Positions 25,183 through 35,483 are shown, numbered from the stretch's first letter. The stretch is 64,000 nt of DNA from Paenibacillus gallinarum (GCF_014836635.1 NZ_JACSQL010000001.1:62001-126000), one strand, 5' to 3'. A program made the numbers and translations. The notes: generated from the sequence alone by a model not told the origin.

Positions 25183-28100
25183 TTACTTAGCGAGATATTC
25201 CACGAATCTTGTAAAGATGGTAGCTACCTCGGCGCGGGTTGCGTTGGCGTTGTGGTCAAAGAGGTTGCCCGGCTTACCTGATACAATGCCGATGCCCTGC
25301 AGTGCCTGAACGGCCTCGAGCGCCCATGAGCTGATCTCACTCTCGTCCGCGAAAGACGTAGATTGGCTTTTCGGTATCTCAAAGCCCTTGTATTTCATGT
25401 AATTGTATAGGATCACTAGCATCTGCTCACGCGCAATCGTTGAATTGGGTTTAAACTGGTCTGCGCTTATACCGTTGACTATGCCGTTTTCGGCCGCCCA
25501 CTCGACTGCGGCCGTGTACCACTGTCCGTCCGGCACGTCGCTAAAGCGGGAGTTCGCGCCGCCAGAGCGGTTTACGTTCTCAAGGTTGGCCAGTGCCTGC
25601 ACGAACATCGCGCGCGTCATAGAGGTTTCCGGTGAGAACGTCGTGGACGTTGTTCCGTTGAAAAGACTGAATGTGTAGGCGAAGTTTACATAGCTGTAGA
25701 ACCAGTTGTCATCGTTGACATCATTGAAAGGATTACCCGATACGACGATGAAGCCCAGTGCAGTATCATCATCGAGTACAAGCTCCGTACCCTTTTGAAT
25801 ATTCAACGATACGCCGTTTTCTAAGCTAACAATCGCGACGCCAGATCCTACCACGATCTTACCGTTTGAGTCTATTGTTGTACCTTTTGGTACTTCGATC
25901 TTCGTTCCGTTCTTAGTCACAATCTCACCGCCACCGGGAAGGGTAGTGATGCCATTTTTGTCCGTGACCGCAGGCTTATCTTTCGGTGTGTTCACTGTGT
26001 AGGTCGGCTTAGAAGAACCAGTGTCTGTCACTGTGCCGGTATTGCTGGTGTTGTCTCCTAAAGGTTTAGGCACAGTCGGATTCGAAGGTGTCGGAGTTGG
26101 AGTCGGTGTAGGTGATGGTGACGGATTTGGATTTTGAGTTGTAGTCTGTTTCGGCTTCGCCGTCACAATTTTCTCCGCACTGTCGCCTTTGGAACTTACT
26201 GCTACGATCTTGAAGGTGTATTCTTGATTGTTGGTCAGACCTGTAAAAGTGTACTCGTACGTTGACTTATCCACTGAGATTGGTGTCTTGTCTCCATACC
26301 AGACTTTATAGCCCAGGATCGTGCTGCCACCGTCGTTCGCTGGAGCAGTCCATTTCAGTGTAACCTGTTTGTCGCCCGCCACCGCTGTAAAACTGCTTGG
26401 AGCATCAGGTACGCCTGATTTACTCTGTGAGAACATCCAATCAAAGACGTCTGTGTAGTCATTGTTCCAAGACGTCAAGTTAGAAGACTGTGCTGTTGGA
26501 GCTATGCTCCAATTCCCCATCGTAATCTGGTTGTAGAGAACTGCCGCTTCTACTTCGTGTGCTATATAGTCGAGCAGGGGAGGGTTGTTATTCGGATTTG
26601 GTCTTTGATTTGGTTGATCAAATTGATTGTATGGCCAGGTAAGAGCCTCATTGCTCTCAAAACGAGAAGCCCTTGCGTTAGTCATTTTAGGCATATTGTT
26701 ATTTATGAAGTTATTGAGGTTAGTCTGGTATCCTCCTACGTTATGAGTGTTTACAAATATCCAATAGGCCAGATCTTTATGAGCTTCATTTACGCTTGCT
26801 TCCGGTGAGCCGAATACCGGGGCCATAGGTGCACCTGCTGCGAAGAATCCAGGATAAGTATTAATTAAGGTGTTCGTATACGCGCCGCCCCATGAAAAGC
26901 CCGCGACATAAATACGTTTAGGGTCTACTGATCCGCTTGCCACTAAGTCGTCGATCACTTTCTTAACATCGTCTGTTTTTGGAGTAGAGGTCCCATTGTA
27001 GGAAATATTCAGAATATGGCTAGCGTATTTACTAGGATCTTTCTCCATATTCTTCATCAGGGCAACCGAACCGTTAGCAGATTTCATAGACGCTTTTTGA
27101 TCGATTTTTGACTGTGTGCCGCCTCGCGACATCCCGTGGGTATAGACATATAGCGGCATTCCTTGCAGCACTTCGCCTTTTCCATCCTCGTGAAGGTAGA
27201 GGGCGTAATTGAATGAATCATTCGTATGTGTTGTAAACTTGTCGAGGATTGGATTCACAACATTTGTCTGTTTAAAGACGGCGTTATTAAGCGAACCGCC
27301 TTTCGTCAGCACGATATCGTCTTTTTGAACAATGCTGTAACTTTGCTTTGTCGAGTTACTGCTTCCATCCAGGGTTGTTCTACCGCCGGCCTCTGTATAA
27401 AACTCAAGCTCAACTACGATGTAACGGCCGCTTTCCAGTCCGGCTTGATAATCCGGCGAATTGCTTACTTTCCCAACATAACCGCGTACTTTCGGTTCGT
27501 CGTTGGCATATACTCTTGAAATTTTGCGTGTTCCTTCAAAGACCAACTGGTCACCGACCAAGGTTGTGTTCTTTGCCGATACGTTAAACAAGCCTGCTTG
27601 AAGTTTGGAACCTAATGCTTCTTTTCCTTCGCCTAAGTCAATAATGACGGCTGTTGTGTACTCACCGCTAGCAAAGTTGTCATTCCATACAATAAAAGGA
27701 AGTTGATCAGCGGCTGGATCATCTTTGAACGTGACACGAATCTCATGATCAGCACTAATATTTGTTAAAGAGAAAGTATTATCGCTGGATATATTCACAG
27801 CTTTGCCATCAACCGTTACGGTATCTACAACATTGCCTTGATTAGGGGTAATCGTAAATGTAATATCTTCGCCTTTTTCCATTCTCAGAACATTGCCGGG
27901 TGCGTTTGGCGATATGTTGCCGCCCGTATCCGCCTGGATGGTGATGGAGAATCTAGTATCCACTTTTTCGGCTTCAATAAGCTCCAAGCTGTCTCTAAAT
28001 GCAGCATCGCTACCATAACCCGTGTCCGGCTCTCCAAAAGCGGAAACGACTTCATAGCGATCCCCGCCTTTTTCACTCGAGTTATTAATATAAATATCGA

Positions 28101-30756
28101 AGGTAAACTTGCCTGGCTCCAGGATCAAGTTTCTTTTTGGAATCCTCATCTCCACGATATATCCTGTATCCGTAATCTGGGTCCACGCAGCTCTGTCCGT
28201 ATCGGACTGCCCTGAATAAATGCCCGTCGAACTGACACGCCATTGGTTTGAACCGCTGGATCCTGGGCCGACATAGAACTCTAAGCTGTCATACGTGTGA
28301 TCCCCGCCTGGTCCCTGATATACATTGCTATCCTGTACAACTACGCGGGAATACAGGTAGTCATTGTCCCATAGGATTCTGGCTGTGCCTGTGGCATGAG
28401 GTTTAGAATCATCAGGAACCGTACTTTTATTAAGAGGATACTCCGTTGTTTTGGACCACAGTGGGTCGTTCGATCCAAGCTCAGGAGTTCCATATGATGC
28501 GGTTGGAGCATCAGGCAGTACCATTTGTTTACTCTGTGAGAACATCCAATCAAAGACGTCTGTGTAGTCATTATTCCAAGACGGCAAATTAGGGGACTGT
28601 GCTATTGGAACTATGCTCCAATTCTTCTTAGTAAAAGGATTCTCCATAGTAATCTCATTGTAAAGAACCGCTGCTTCTACTTCGTGCGCTATATAGTCAC
28701 GCAGGGGAGGGGTAGTATTCGGATTCGGTCTCTGAGTTGGCTGATCATATTGATTGTATGGCCACGTAAGAGCCTCATTGCTCTCAAAACGAGAAGCCCT
28801 TGCGTTGGTCAAATTCGGAATATCATTTTTAATGAAGTTATCGAGCTGCGATGCATTTACTCGAGTATCATAAGCGTTTACGAGTATCCAATAGGCTAGG
28901 TCTCTATGCGCTTCGTTTGCACTCGCTGACGGCCCGCCACTTGCAATTCCCAGAGGTGCAGCTGCTGCAAAAAAGTCTGGGTAGGTGTTAATTAAGGTGT
29001 TCGTAAACATGGCACCCATTGAAAAGCCAGAGGCATAAATACGGCTAGGATCTACTAACCCGCTGGCAACCATATTGTCTATAATCTTCTTCACATCGCC
29101 TATTTGTGGAGCAGAACCGCCACTAAAGGATATATTTAGAATATGGCTGGCATATTTATCGGAATTGTTTTCCATTTTCTTCATTAGAGCAACCGAACCA
29201 TTAGCTGATTTCATAGACGCTCTTTGGTCGATATGTGCCTGTGTGCCGCCGCGTGAGAAGCCGTGAGTATAAATATATAGCGGCATTCCTTGCAGCACTT
29301 CACCTTCTTCATCTTGATGGAGGTAGAGTGCGTAATTGACCGAATCGCTTGTATGTGTTGTAAACTTGTCAAGGATCGGATTTACAACTTTTTCCTGTTT
29401 GAAGACAGCATATCTAAGCGGATAGCCTTCAGTTAGCACGATATCGCCTTTTTGAACAATGTTGTAATTTTGCTTTGTAGAGTTGCTTCCATCCAGCGTT
29501 GTTTTACCACCGACTTCTGTATAAAACTCTAACTCAACTACGATGTAACGGCCACTTGCTAGTCCTTCCTGATAGTCAGGTGAATTGCTTACCTTCCCGA
29601 GATAGCCAAGTACTTTTGGTTCGTCATTGGCGTATACTCTAGAGATCTTGTGCGTTCCTTGAAAGGTTACTGAGTCACCGACCAGGGTTGTGTTCCTAGC
29701 TGACACCGTAAACAAGCCCGGATAAAGCTCAGAACCTAATGCTTCTTTTCCTTCGCCTAAGTCAATGATGACAGCCGTGGTGTACTCGCCACTAGCAAAA
29801 TTGTCATTCCATACGATAAAAGGAAGCTGATCAGCCGCTGAATCATCTTTAAATGTCGCATGAATGTTAAGATCAGCATTAATATTGGTTAGAGAAAAAG
29901 TATTATCGCTGGATATAGTCACTGTCTCGCCATTTACCGTTACGGTATCTACCGTTTTGCCGTGATCGGGGAGAAGGGTAAATGTTTTGTCTGTGCCAGA
30001 AAAGACTCTTAGAACATTGCCGGGTGCATTCGGCGTTATTGTGCCGCCCGTATCCATCAAGAGGTTAATGGAGTGTCTCTCATCCACTTCACTGGCCTCA
30101 ATGAGCTCCAGACTGTCTATAAATGCAGCATCGCTACTAAAACCCGTGTCCGGATCTCCGAAAGCGGAAACGACTTCATAGCGATCCCCGCCAATTTCAG
30201 TCGAGTTATTGATATAAACCTCGAAGGTAAGCTTGCCTGGCTGAAGGGTTACGTTTCTTTTTGGGATTCTCATCTCCACGATATATCCTGTTTCCGTGAT
30301 TTGGGTCCACGCAGCTCTGTCCGTATCGGACTGTCCTGAAAAGACGCCTGTCGAACTGACACGCCATTGGTTTGAACCGCTGGATCCTGGGCCGACATAA
30401 AACTCAAGGCTGTCGTATGTATGATTCGCACCGGATCCCTGATAAACATTGCTATCCTCTACAACTACCCGGGAATACAGATAGTCGTTGTCCCAGAGGA
30501 TTCTGGCTGTGCCCGTGGCATGAGGTCTAGAATCGTCAGGAACTGTGCTTTTGCTGATGGGATACTCCTTTGTCTGTGCCCACAATGGGTCGTCTGACCC
30601 GAGTTCGGGAGTTCCGAAAAGAGCAGTCGGTGTTTCATCCGCTTCTGCGTTCTCGATGTTGTCATTTTCGGCGGCAAAGCTGACAGGCATTAGTGACGTC
30701 ACCATTACCAAGCAACAGAGGAACGCGAGCATTTTGCGATACCGTTTTGAAATCAA
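25183..30756 (-). CDS. secreted SLH-anchored protein with two CBM9/esterase units
   Basis: 1857 residues from TTG 30756, chosen because AAGGAGG lies 7 bases before it and a signal peptide follows at once (MISKRYRKMLAFLCCLVMV...SFAAEN). Residues 45-745 and 752-1440 are tandem copies of one unit: a CBM9-like sugar-binding domain (ARILWDNDYLYSRVVV; YDSLEFYVGP), a bacterial-repeat domain, a linker domain, and an alpha/beta-hydrolase esterase with G-F-S-M-G (about 577) and G-F-S-W-G (about 1287) nucleophile elbows. Then come a fibronectin III domain (1449-1535), a Pro/Thr linker, and three SLH domains (about 1677-1857) for cell-wall anchoring. It is likely a surface esterase acting on plant polysaccharide, but the substrate is inference. 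Confidence 0.88.
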   Translation of the reverse strand: MISKRYRKMLAFLCCLVMVTSLMPVSFAAENDNIENAEADETPTALFGTPELGSDDPLWAQTKEYPISKSTVPDDSRPHATGTARILWDNDYLYSRVVVEDSNVYQGSGANHTYDSLEFYVGPGSSGSNQWRVSSTGVFSGQSDTDRAAWTQITETGYIVEMRIPKRNVTLQPGKLTFEVYINNSTEIGGDRYEVVSAFGDPDTGFSSDAAFIDSLELIEASEVDERHSINLLMDTGGTITPNAPGNVLRVFSGTDKTFTLLPDHGKTVDTVTVNGETVTISSDNTFSLTNINADLNIHATFKDDSAADQLPFIVWNDNFASGEYTTAVIIDLGEGKEALGSELYPGLFTVSARNTTLVGDSVTFQGTHKISRVYANDEPKVLGYLGKVSNSPDYQEGLASGRYIVVELEFYTEVGGKTTLDGSNSTKQNYNIVQKGDIVLTEGYPLRYAVFKQEKVVNPILDKFTTHTSDSVNYALYLHQDEEGEVLQGMPLYIYTHGFSRGGTQAHIDQRASMKSANGSVALMKKMENNSDKYASHILNISFSGGSAPQIGDVKKIIDNMVASGLVDPSRIYASGFSMGAMFTNTLINTYPDFFAAAAPLGIASGGPSASANEAHRDLAYWILVNAYDTRVNASQLDNFIKNDIPNLTNARASRFESNEALTWPYNQYDQPTQRPNPNTTPPLRDYIAHEVEAAVLYNEITMENPFTKKNWSIVPIAQSPNLPSWNNDYTDVFDWMFSQSKQMVLPDAPTASYGTPELGSNDPLWSKTTEYPLNKSTVPDDSKPHATGTARILWDNDYLYSRVVVQDSNVYQGPGGDHTYDSLEFYVGPGSSGSNQWRVSSTGIYSGQSDTDRAAWTQITDTGYIVEMRIPKRNLILEPGKFTFDIYINNSSEKGGDRYEVVSAFGEPDTGYGSDAAFRDSLELIEAEKVDTRFSITIQADTGGNISPNAPGNVLRMEKGEDITFTITPNQGNVVDTVTVDGKAVNISSDNTFSLTNISADHEIRVTFKDDPAADQLPFIVWNDNFASGEYTTAVIIDLGEGKEALGSKLQAGLFNVSAKNTTLVGDQLVFEGTRKISRVYANDEPKVRGYVGKVSNSPDYQAGLESGRYIVVELEFYTEAGGRTTLDGSSNSTKQSYSIVQKDDIVLTKGGSLNNAVFKQTNVVNPILDKFTTHTNDSFNYALYLHEDGKGEVLQGMPLYVYTHGMSRGGTQSKIDQKASMKSANGSVALMKNMEKDPSKYASHILNISYNGTSTPKTDDVKKVIDDLVASGSVDPKRIYVAGFSWGGAYTNTLINTYPGFFAAGAPMAPVFGSPEASVNEAHKDLAYWIFVNTHNVGGYQTNLNNFINNNMPKMTNARASRFESNEALTWPYNQFDQPNQRPNPNNNPPLLDYIAHEVEAAVLYNQITMGNWSIAPTAQSSNLTSWNNDYTDVFDWMFSQSKSGVPDAPSSFTAVAGDKQVTLKWTAPANDGGSTILGYKVWYGDKTPISVDKSTYEYTFTGLTNNQEYTFKIVAVSSKGDSAEKIVTAKPKQTTTQNPNPSPSPTPTPTPTPSNPTVPKPLGDNTSNTGTVTDTGSSKPTYTVNTPKDKPAVTDKNGITTLPGGGEIVTKNGTKIEVPKGTTIDSNGKIVVGSGVAIVSLENGVSLNIQKGTELVLDDDTALGFIVVSGNPFNDVNDDNWFYSYVNFAYTFSLFNGTTSTTFSPETSMTRAMFVQALANLENVNRSGGANSRFSDVPDGQWYTAAVEWAAENGIVNGISADQFKPNSTIAREQMLVILYNYMKYKGFEIPKSQSTSFADESEISSWALEAVQALQGIGIVSGKPGNLFDHNANATRAEVATIFTRFVEYLAK

Positions 30757-30820
30757 TGAAAATCCTCCTTGTTTTTCGATCGGGTGCATCACACGGCTTA
30801 CCCGCATCTCATTTGGGATA

Positions 30821-30879
30821 CATTGTAAATTTATCCAGTATCAAACTATTTAATATGGTTATTTAAATAGTTTACAATG
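30821..30879. repeat. nested inverted repeat upstream of the SLH gene
   Basis: CATTGTAAA (30821-30829) and AAACTATTTAA (30843-30853) together mirror TTAAATAGTTTACAATG (30863-30879). AT-rich, 65 to 120 bases before the start; may be an operator or part of the promoter. Confidence 0.5.
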
Positions 30880-30963
30880 AAATTGATTTTATCGTTACCT
30901 GGGAACGCCTTGCTATTTATTGATGAGGCATATGACAAAAGAGATTAACATTCATATAAAACG

Positions 30964-30995
30964 AAACCCCTGACTCATTAATGAGCCAGGGGTTT
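30964..30995 (-). terminator. terminator of mrp / fdh unit
   Basis: Sixteen-base arms AAACCCCTGACTCATT / AATGAGCCAGGGGTTT with one mismatch and then CGTTTTA on the minus strand. Confidence 0.85.
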
Positions 30996-31009
30996 ATAGC
31001 TTTCTTTTA

Positions 31010-32052
31010 CTATTGATAAATAAGTTCCTCTGCAAGATGAGTAAATACTTCACCGATCACCGAATCCTCGTCATAGACGGAGGAGCCTGTATTCTCCTCA
31101 GGCTGAGCAAAAGGCACTTGAGCAATGATATGGGAATGAAGCTCCTCTGCTAATTTTTCTGCACCGCCTTGACCGAAGAGATAGTTCTTTTCACCGTTCG
31201 ATTCAAAGTAGGCCATATTTTCAACCACACCAAGAATCGAGTGTTTGGTATGCTGAGCCATGACTCCCGCACGAGAAGCGACATGGGAAGCAGCATAGTG
31301 AGGAGTGGTCACTATGATCTCTTGCGCTTGTGGAATCATAGCTGCCACATCAATGGCGACATCTCTTGTACCGGGCGGTAAATCCAGCAAGAGATAATCG
31401 AGTTCACCCCAATGGGTATTCGTAAGGAAATTACGAATCCATTTGTTCAGCATCGGGCCGCGCCACATGACAGGCTGGTTATCTTTTGCAAAGAAGCCCA
31501 TCGACATCACTTTTACCCCATGACTTTCGGCCGGAATCGCCGTTTGGTCAATCATGGTTGGCTTTTGGTCGATCTTCATCATCGCAGGAATACTAAACCC
31601 ATAAATATCTGCATCTAAAATCCCCACACGTTTCCCAAGCCGGGCAAGAGCTGCGGCTAAGTTAATCGTAATCGTAGACTTACCGACACCACCTTTACCG
31701 CTTGTCACTGCAATGAAGGTAACACCAGACTCAGGCAGAAGCATTTTCGGCATACCTTGTTCTGTAGCATTTTGTGTTTTTAATGAAGAGGTTATCTTCT
31801 GGCGTTCTTCATCTGTCATGGAACCAAACGTAATCGAAACGCTGGATGCACCGATTTCTTTTAGTGCCTGTTCAATATCCTGCTGTATCTTTGCTTTTAG
31901 CGGGCAACCTTAATGGTTAAAATAACGTCCAGCGAGACATGCGTACCGTCAACCTGTATATTCCGAACCATATTAAGGTCAACGATACTTTGATGAAGTT
32001 CCGGGTCATGAATATTCTTTAGTGTTTGTAAAATTTGTTCATTTGTCAGCAT
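31010..32052 (-). pseudogene. Mrp/ApbC-type Fe-S carrier ATPase, frameshifted
   Basis: P-loop ATPase of the Mrp/NBP35 group that loads or carries Fe-S clusters. The N-terminal DUF59 domain starts at ATG 32052 (MLTNEQILQTLKNIHDPEL) after AAGGTGG and stops at 31897; the ATPase domain (GKGGVGKSTITINLA; DADIYGFSIP; LLDLPPGTRD) runs to 31010 in another frame. One missing base in the C run at 31908-31909 explains the break: restoring it gives I-K-G-C-P-L-K-A-K-I. An internal ATG at 31819 could still give a 269-residue ATPase without DUF59. It ends the fdh operon. True mutation and sequence error cannot be told apart here. Confidence 0.85.
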
Positions 32053-32065
32053 ATAAGAAACCACC

Positions 32066-32542
32066 TTATTTTAAGCCTTTGCCGAGCCCTTTTAAAAAGT
32101 GGATTCCAAAATTTAAAGAGCGATTGACATCTGGATCATTTAATAGTTTTAAAAGTTTGAAGGCACTAATCTTTTCATCTGATTCAATAGCTTTGTTTGC
32201 TTCATCCAGTCCTGTAGTCAGGCTATTGATAAGTTTCGTTGTTGTTTCAGGATCGATTTCAGATAGTGCTCCAGCCGCACCCATTAAGTTGTTGATCATA
32301 TTCGTAACCGGTTTACGAGCCAATTGACTAAGGGCCACATGAGCGACATCTTCTTTTGCTTCTAGCAGTTTAGTAGCTGCTTCTAGCGCTCCGATATCAT
32401 TTAATTCTGCCATGATCGAAAAGACTTGTTGCACCATGTCTTCATTCTCGGACAAAAGCTGTTTTAAATTCTCTAACTTTTCTTCCTTTTGTTGTTCTTC
32501 CGTTACTTGTTGTTTTTTAATCGTTGTAATTGGCGCAGCCAT
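32066..32542 (-). CDS. DUF1641 family protein (YjgD-like)
   Basis: 158 residues, helical, with the DUF1641 core: V-F-S-I-M-A-E-L-N-D-I-G-A-L-E-A, a middle N-N-L-M-G-A-A-G-A-L-S-E-I, and L-N-F-G-I-H-F-L-K-G-L-G-K-G-L at the C-terminus. In Bacillus the homologue follows the formate dehydrogenase gene yjgC; its role is unknown and may be as a small subunit or electron-transfer partner. It starts 4 bases after the fdhF stop codon and is followed by mrp, all in one operon. Confidence 0.85.
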   Translation of the reverse strand: MAAPITTIKKQQVTEEQQKEEKLENLKQLLSENEDMVQQVFSIMAELNDIGALEAATKLLEAKEDVAHVALSQLARKPVTNMINNLMGAAGALSEIDPETTTKLINSLTTGLDEANKAIESDEKISAFKLLKLLNDPDVNRSLNFGIHFLKGLGKGLK

Positions 32543-32546
32543 GTGG

Positions 32547-35483
32547 TCACTCCCTTTCGTTAGTCGTTGTTAAATGTACGTATCCAGGACGATTCCATTT
32601 ACGCTCGACTTCAACGCCATTTTGTGGATGACGTTTTTTATAACGTGGATTAGTCCTCGGAAGCGGATTTTTCCCTTTTGGTTTCAGTACTTCGACACGT
32701 ACTTTTGTTTGTTTATAAGCCGGTGTAGATGTATTAATGTCTGCAGCCGGACCGGTTAAGAAATTAATAGCTGAATCTTTACTAACCGAGTTCATTGGTA
32801 AAAATAGTTCGTTTCCTTGTACCCGATCGGTTACTAGGGCATTTAATTTTAATGCACCATACGGAGATACGAGACGAAGTAGGGCCCCATCTTCAATACC
32901 GCGTGCCTTGGCTAGTTCTGGTGAAACCTCTACAAAAATCTCAGGTACTTTGGATTGGATCCCTTTTGATTTATTCGTCATGTTTCCTTCATGGAAGTGT
33001 TCCAGCATACGGCCGTTGTTAATAAGACAGTCATACTGAGCTTCATATTGGGCAGGTTTTACCCAATCATGTAAAGCAAAACGTGCCTTTTTATCAGGGA
33101 AGTTAAATCCATCTTCATAGAGTAAAGGTGTATCTTTTCCATCCAGGCTACCCCAACAGAAACTGCCCCAATCGGCGAGAACATCATAGTTAGCTTGAGA
33201 GAAGAGGGGAGATAGGCTAGCCATTTCATCAAAAATCTCACTTGGATGACTATAGTTCCAATCTGCACCTAAACGGCGTGCTACTGCCTGAAGGATTTCC
33301 CAATCGGCTTTTGATTCACCTAGCGTGGGTAACACTTGATAGAGACGCTGCACACGGCGTTCTGTGTTGGTGAAAGTACCTTCTTTTTCAAGCGATGGTG
33401 CTGCTGGTAAAATGACGTCTGCGTATTGTGCTGTACGTGATAGGAAGATGTCTTGTACAACAAAGAAATCGAGTTGCGAAAGAACTTTATCTACGTGGTT
33501 TGAATCGCAGTCGACAAGAGCCATATCTTCGCCCACTAAGTACATAGCTTTCATTTTACCTTCAATAATTGCATCTAACATTTTCATGTTTGTACGACCT
33601 GGTTCTGGCTTGATTTTTACACCATATGCTCTTTCAAATTTCTCGCGTTCCGCATCGTTTGTCACTTTTTGATAACCTGGCAATAGGTTTGGAAGTGTAC
33701 CCATGTCGCACGCACCTTGCACATTGTTATGACCGCGAAGAGGGTAGGCACCTGCACCAGGGCGACGATAGTTACCCGTAGCGAGAAGTAGATTTGAGAT
33801 TGCTGCTGATGTGTAGGAGCCGCCTGTATTTTGGGTAACACCCATACCCCAAAGAACACAGGTACCGTCTGCATCACGAATCATTTCCGCAACGTGAATC
33901 AGCGTATCTTTTGAAATACCGGTCGTCTCTTCCGCGTATTCCAATGTGTACTTTTCAAGCACTTCGGTGAACTCATCAAAGAAATGTACATTTTCATTAA
34001 TGAAGGCTTCATCATGCCAACCTTGATCAATGATGTATTTGGTAACCGCCATGATCCATACTTGGTCTGTGCCTTGTTTTGGACGGATGAAGATATCAGA
34101 ACGCTCCGCCATCTCATGTTTACGAATATCGGAAACAATTAATTTTTGTCCGTGTAGCTTATGAGCACGTTTTACTCGAGTCGCTAAAACAGGGTGACCT
34201 TCTGCAGGGTTTGCTCCAACAATGATAACAAGGCCAGCTTTTGCAATATCTTTAATCGTTCCAGCGTCACCACCCATACCAACGGTGCGTAGTAATCCGT
34301 CTGTAGCAGGAGATTGGCAATAACGCGAACAGTTATCGACGTCATTAGTTTCGAACAATTGACGTGCCATTTTTTGAATTAAGTAGTTTTCTTCGTTTGT
34401 AATTTTGGAAGATGAGATAAATCCGACTGAACCGGAGCCGTATTCCTTTTGAATGCCGCCAAGTTTAGAGGCAATTAAATCAAGTGCTTCGTCCCATGAT
34501 GACTCAACAAATTCATCATTTTTACGAATTAGTGGTTTTGTAATCCGTTCTTCGGAGTTGATGAAATCCCATCCGAACTTTCCTTTTACACAGGTAGAGA
34601 TCGCATTGACGGGACCTACCGAAGGTTGTACTTTTAAAATTTTTCGGTCTTTTGTCCAAACTTCAAACGAGCAGCCTACACCACAGAAAGTACATACGGT
34701 TTTTGTTTTTTTCGTACGTTTACTTCGCATGGCAGCTTCGATTTCAGATACAGCAAAGATACCGCTATATCCAGGTTCAACGTCCTTAATTACATTAATC
34801 ATTGGAGTGAGCATATCTTGTTTGAGTCCAGTCATAAAACCGGCTTCGCCAAGCATCGTTTTTTCCATAAGCGCGTTACATGGACAGACGGTAACACACT
34901 GACCGCAGCTGACACAGGAGGAATCGTTAATGGTAGCGCCTTCATCCCAAACTACTCGGGGTCTATCTGCTTCCCAATCGATGGATAACGTTTCGTTCAC
35001 TTGTAAATTTTGACACACTTCTACGCATTGTCCACATGCGATACATTGATTGGGATCATATCGATAAAATGGATGCGACATATCCACTTGATCTGGTTCT
35101 ACTTTTGGTTCATAAGGATATTTTTGATGCTCAATTTCCATGAGTTCTGCTGTGTTATGTAATTTACAATCGCCGTTGTTATTGTCACATACGGTACAAT
35201 ACAGCAAATGATTTTCTAGTATACGATCCATTGCTTCGGTTTGAGCAGCCTTTGCCTTCTGGGAAGTAAGCTCCACATTCATGCCGTCTACTGCTTTTGT
35301 TGAACAAGAACGAACGAGCTCGCCATTCACTTCAACGATACATGTATCACAAGTTTGAATCGGATCAACAGAGGGTACGTGACAAATTTGTGGATGGGGG
35401 ATGCCGTTTTGATTAAGGGTATCAAGAATCGATGCTCCTTCTAAAGCGTCATACGGTACGCCATTAATGTTAATTTTAGTCAA
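32547..35483 (-). CDS. fdhF: formate dehydrogenase alpha subunit (molybdenum, Cys type)
   Basis: Oxidises formate to CO2 at a bis-MGD molybdenum centre. The 978 residues hold a 2Fe-2S ferredoxin domain (1-78; C-H-V...C-D-T-C), a His/Cys cluster region (90-120), two 4Fe-4S ferredoxin motifs (CIACGQCVEVC; CVSCGQCVTVC, about 145-205), the dehydrogenase 4Fe-4S domain (CTFCGVGC, about 268), the catalytic domain with Cys (about residue 390 in NCSRYCQSP) at the site of selenocysteine in E. coli FdhF, and a C-terminal MGD-binding domain. No Tat signal, so cytoplasmic. It resembles Bacillus YjgC. A structured leader lies upstream. Confidence 0.93.
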   Translation of the reverse strand: MTKININGVPYDALEGASILDTLNQNGIPHPQICHVPSVDPIQTCDTCIVEVNGELVRSCSTKAVDGMNVELTSQKAKAAQTEAMDRILENHLLYCTVCDNNNGDCKLHNTAELMEIEHQKYPYEPKVEPDQVDMSHPFYRYDPNQCIACGQCVEVCQNLQVNETLSIDWEADRPRVVWDEGATINDSSCVSCGQCVTVCPCNALMEKTMLGEAGFMTGLKQDMLTPMINVIKDVEPGYSGIFAVSEIEAAMRSKRTKKTKTVCTFCGVGCSFEVWTKDRKILKVQPSVGPVNAISTCVKGKFGWDFINSEERITKPLIRKNDEFVESSWDEALDLIASKLGGIQKEYGSGSVGFISSSKITNEENYLIQKMARQLFETNDVDNCSRYCQSPATDGLLRTVGMGGDAGTIKDIAKAGLVIIVGANPAEGHPVLATRVKRAHKLHGQKLIVSDIRKHEMAERSDIFIRPKQGTDQVWIMAVTKYIIDQGWHDEAFINENVHFFDEFTEVLEKYTLEYAEETTGISKDTLIHVAEMIRDADGTCVLWGMGVTQNTGGSYTSAAISNLLLATGNYRRPGAGAYPLRGHNNVQGACDMGTLPNLLPGYQKVTNDAEREKFERAYGVKIKPEPGRTNMKMLDAIIEGKMKAMYLVGEDMALVDCDSNHVDKVLSQLDFFVVQDIFLSRTAQYADVILPAAPSLEKEGTFTNTERRVQRLYQVLPTLGESKADWEILQAVARRLGADWNYSHPSEIFDEMASLSPLFSQANYDVLADWGSFCWGSLDGKDTPLLYEDGFNFPDKKARFALHDWVKPAQYEAQYDCLINNGRMLEHFHEGNMTNKSKGIQSKVPEIFVEVSPELAKARGIEDGALLRLVSPYGALKLNALVTDRVQGNELFLPMNSVSKDSAINFLTGPAADINTSTPAYKQTKVRVEVLKPKGKNPLPRTNPRYKKRHPQNGVEVERKWNRPGYVHLTTTNERE

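Noticed and set aside
26050..26150. Short repeats in the SLH gene that look array-like
   Set aside because: They encode the Pro/Thr linker; no spacers and no cas genes, so not CRISPR.
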